Shown here: positions 63,906-64,000 of the stretch, piece after piece
Layout: the number at the start of each line of letters is the position of its first letter
How positions within the stretch are numbered: the stretch's first letter is position 1
From: Aporhodopirellula aestuarii
GTDB lineage: Bacteria > Planctomycetota > Planctomycetia > Pirellulales > Pirellulaceae
Direction of reading: 5' to 3'
DNA length: 64,000 nt
Assembly (NCBI RefSeq): GCF_023701485.1
Contig: NZ_JAMQBK010000060.1
Span: 490,914 to 554,913, forward strand
Made by a program: the position numbers and the translations under genes
The notes under the pieces: generated by a model
Seen by the model: the letters and a program-made list of their open reading frames with translations, nothing else
Told to the model about the DNA's origin: nothing
Databases searched by the model: none

Positions 63906-64000
63906 CGTAGTGCTCCGATAGCATGAGTGGCGATCGCGAGTCGCATCGAACAGGAATGCCTACTCGCGGATACCTTCAATCTAGAGCATTTTGATTTTTA

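Noticed and set aside
1..64000. tRNA, rRNA, CRISPR arrays and known defence systems
   Set aside because: No cloverleaf with GGTTCGAATC-type arms, no regularly spaced repeats, and no Cas, restriction-modification, CBASS or similar genes were recognised; the TA pair is the only candidate.

Overview
The window looks like a chromosomal segment of a planctomycete, most likely in or near the Pirellulaceae (Rhodopirellula-like). The evidence is family content: a PSCyt1/DUF1549/DUF1553 cytochrome-like protein followed by a DUF1501 protein, several Tat-exported Gfo/Idh/MocA oxidoreductases, an RTX-type protein with a LEPR-XLL-like N-terminus, a PPC-domain protein, HEAT-repeat and EF-hand secreted proteins, and sparse operons. 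Base composition is moderately GC-rich by eye. I see no rRNA, no convincing tRNA and no CRISPR array. Most of the region reads as ordinary chromosome; the part from about 54.7 to 61.6 kb looks accessory.

Layout. 0-3.6 kb: the end of a PPC-domain protein, a PolB-like 3'-5' exonuclease and a Tat-exported oxidoreductase. 3.7-8.4 kb: an isoprenoid block, with hpnC-hpnD-hpnE (farnesyl diphosphate to squalene) in a tight leftward operon divergent from ispH (last step of the MEP pathway). 8.6-12.3 kb: leucyl aminopeptidase, a one-TM protein and an ApbE flavin transferase. 12.4-17.9 kb: a leftward operon of Gfo/Idh/MocA oxidoreductase, HEAT-repeat protein and a two-domain esterase (alpha/beta hydrolase plus SGNH). 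18-26.5 kb: a DUF4173 membrane protein, a DUF1080-like protein, an HtrA protease, cytidine deaminase, a coiled-coil exported protein, an LplT-like MFS transporter and a small SHOCT-like membrane protein. 27-30 kb: clpX and the Fe-S carrier mrp/apbC, convergent around three hairpins.

30.3-35.2 kb: a rightward run of lgt (with a PDZ-like insertion), a SAM methyltransferase, a geranylgeranyl-reductase-like flavoprotein and a type III polyketide synthase with an intact Cys-His-Asn triad. This is a compact candidate lipid/polyketide cluster. 35-46 kb: a GAF protein, galE, a YebC/YeeN regulator, an esterase, a deaminase closely resembling yeast cytosine deaminase, a zinc-ribbon membrane protein, a three-part EF-hand/esterase/deiodinase-like protein and a HigB/HigA-type toxin-antitoxin pair. 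46-54.7 kb: an autotransporter, small exported proteins and the PSCyt1/DUF1501 pair.

54.7-61.6 kb holds a RedB-like thioredoxin-fold protein translationally coupled to a large hybrid histidine kinase (PAS-PAS-HisKA-HATPase-REC-HPt), an IS256-family transposase remnant, a DUF4419 protein and three copies of a short dispersed repeat. The last part carries an exported RTX/zincin protein and a small unknown protein. The best leads are the methyltransferase/flavoprotein/type III PKS cluster, the repeat-marked RedB-kinase/DUF4419 segment, the deiodinase-like fusion and the PDZ-bearing Lgt.
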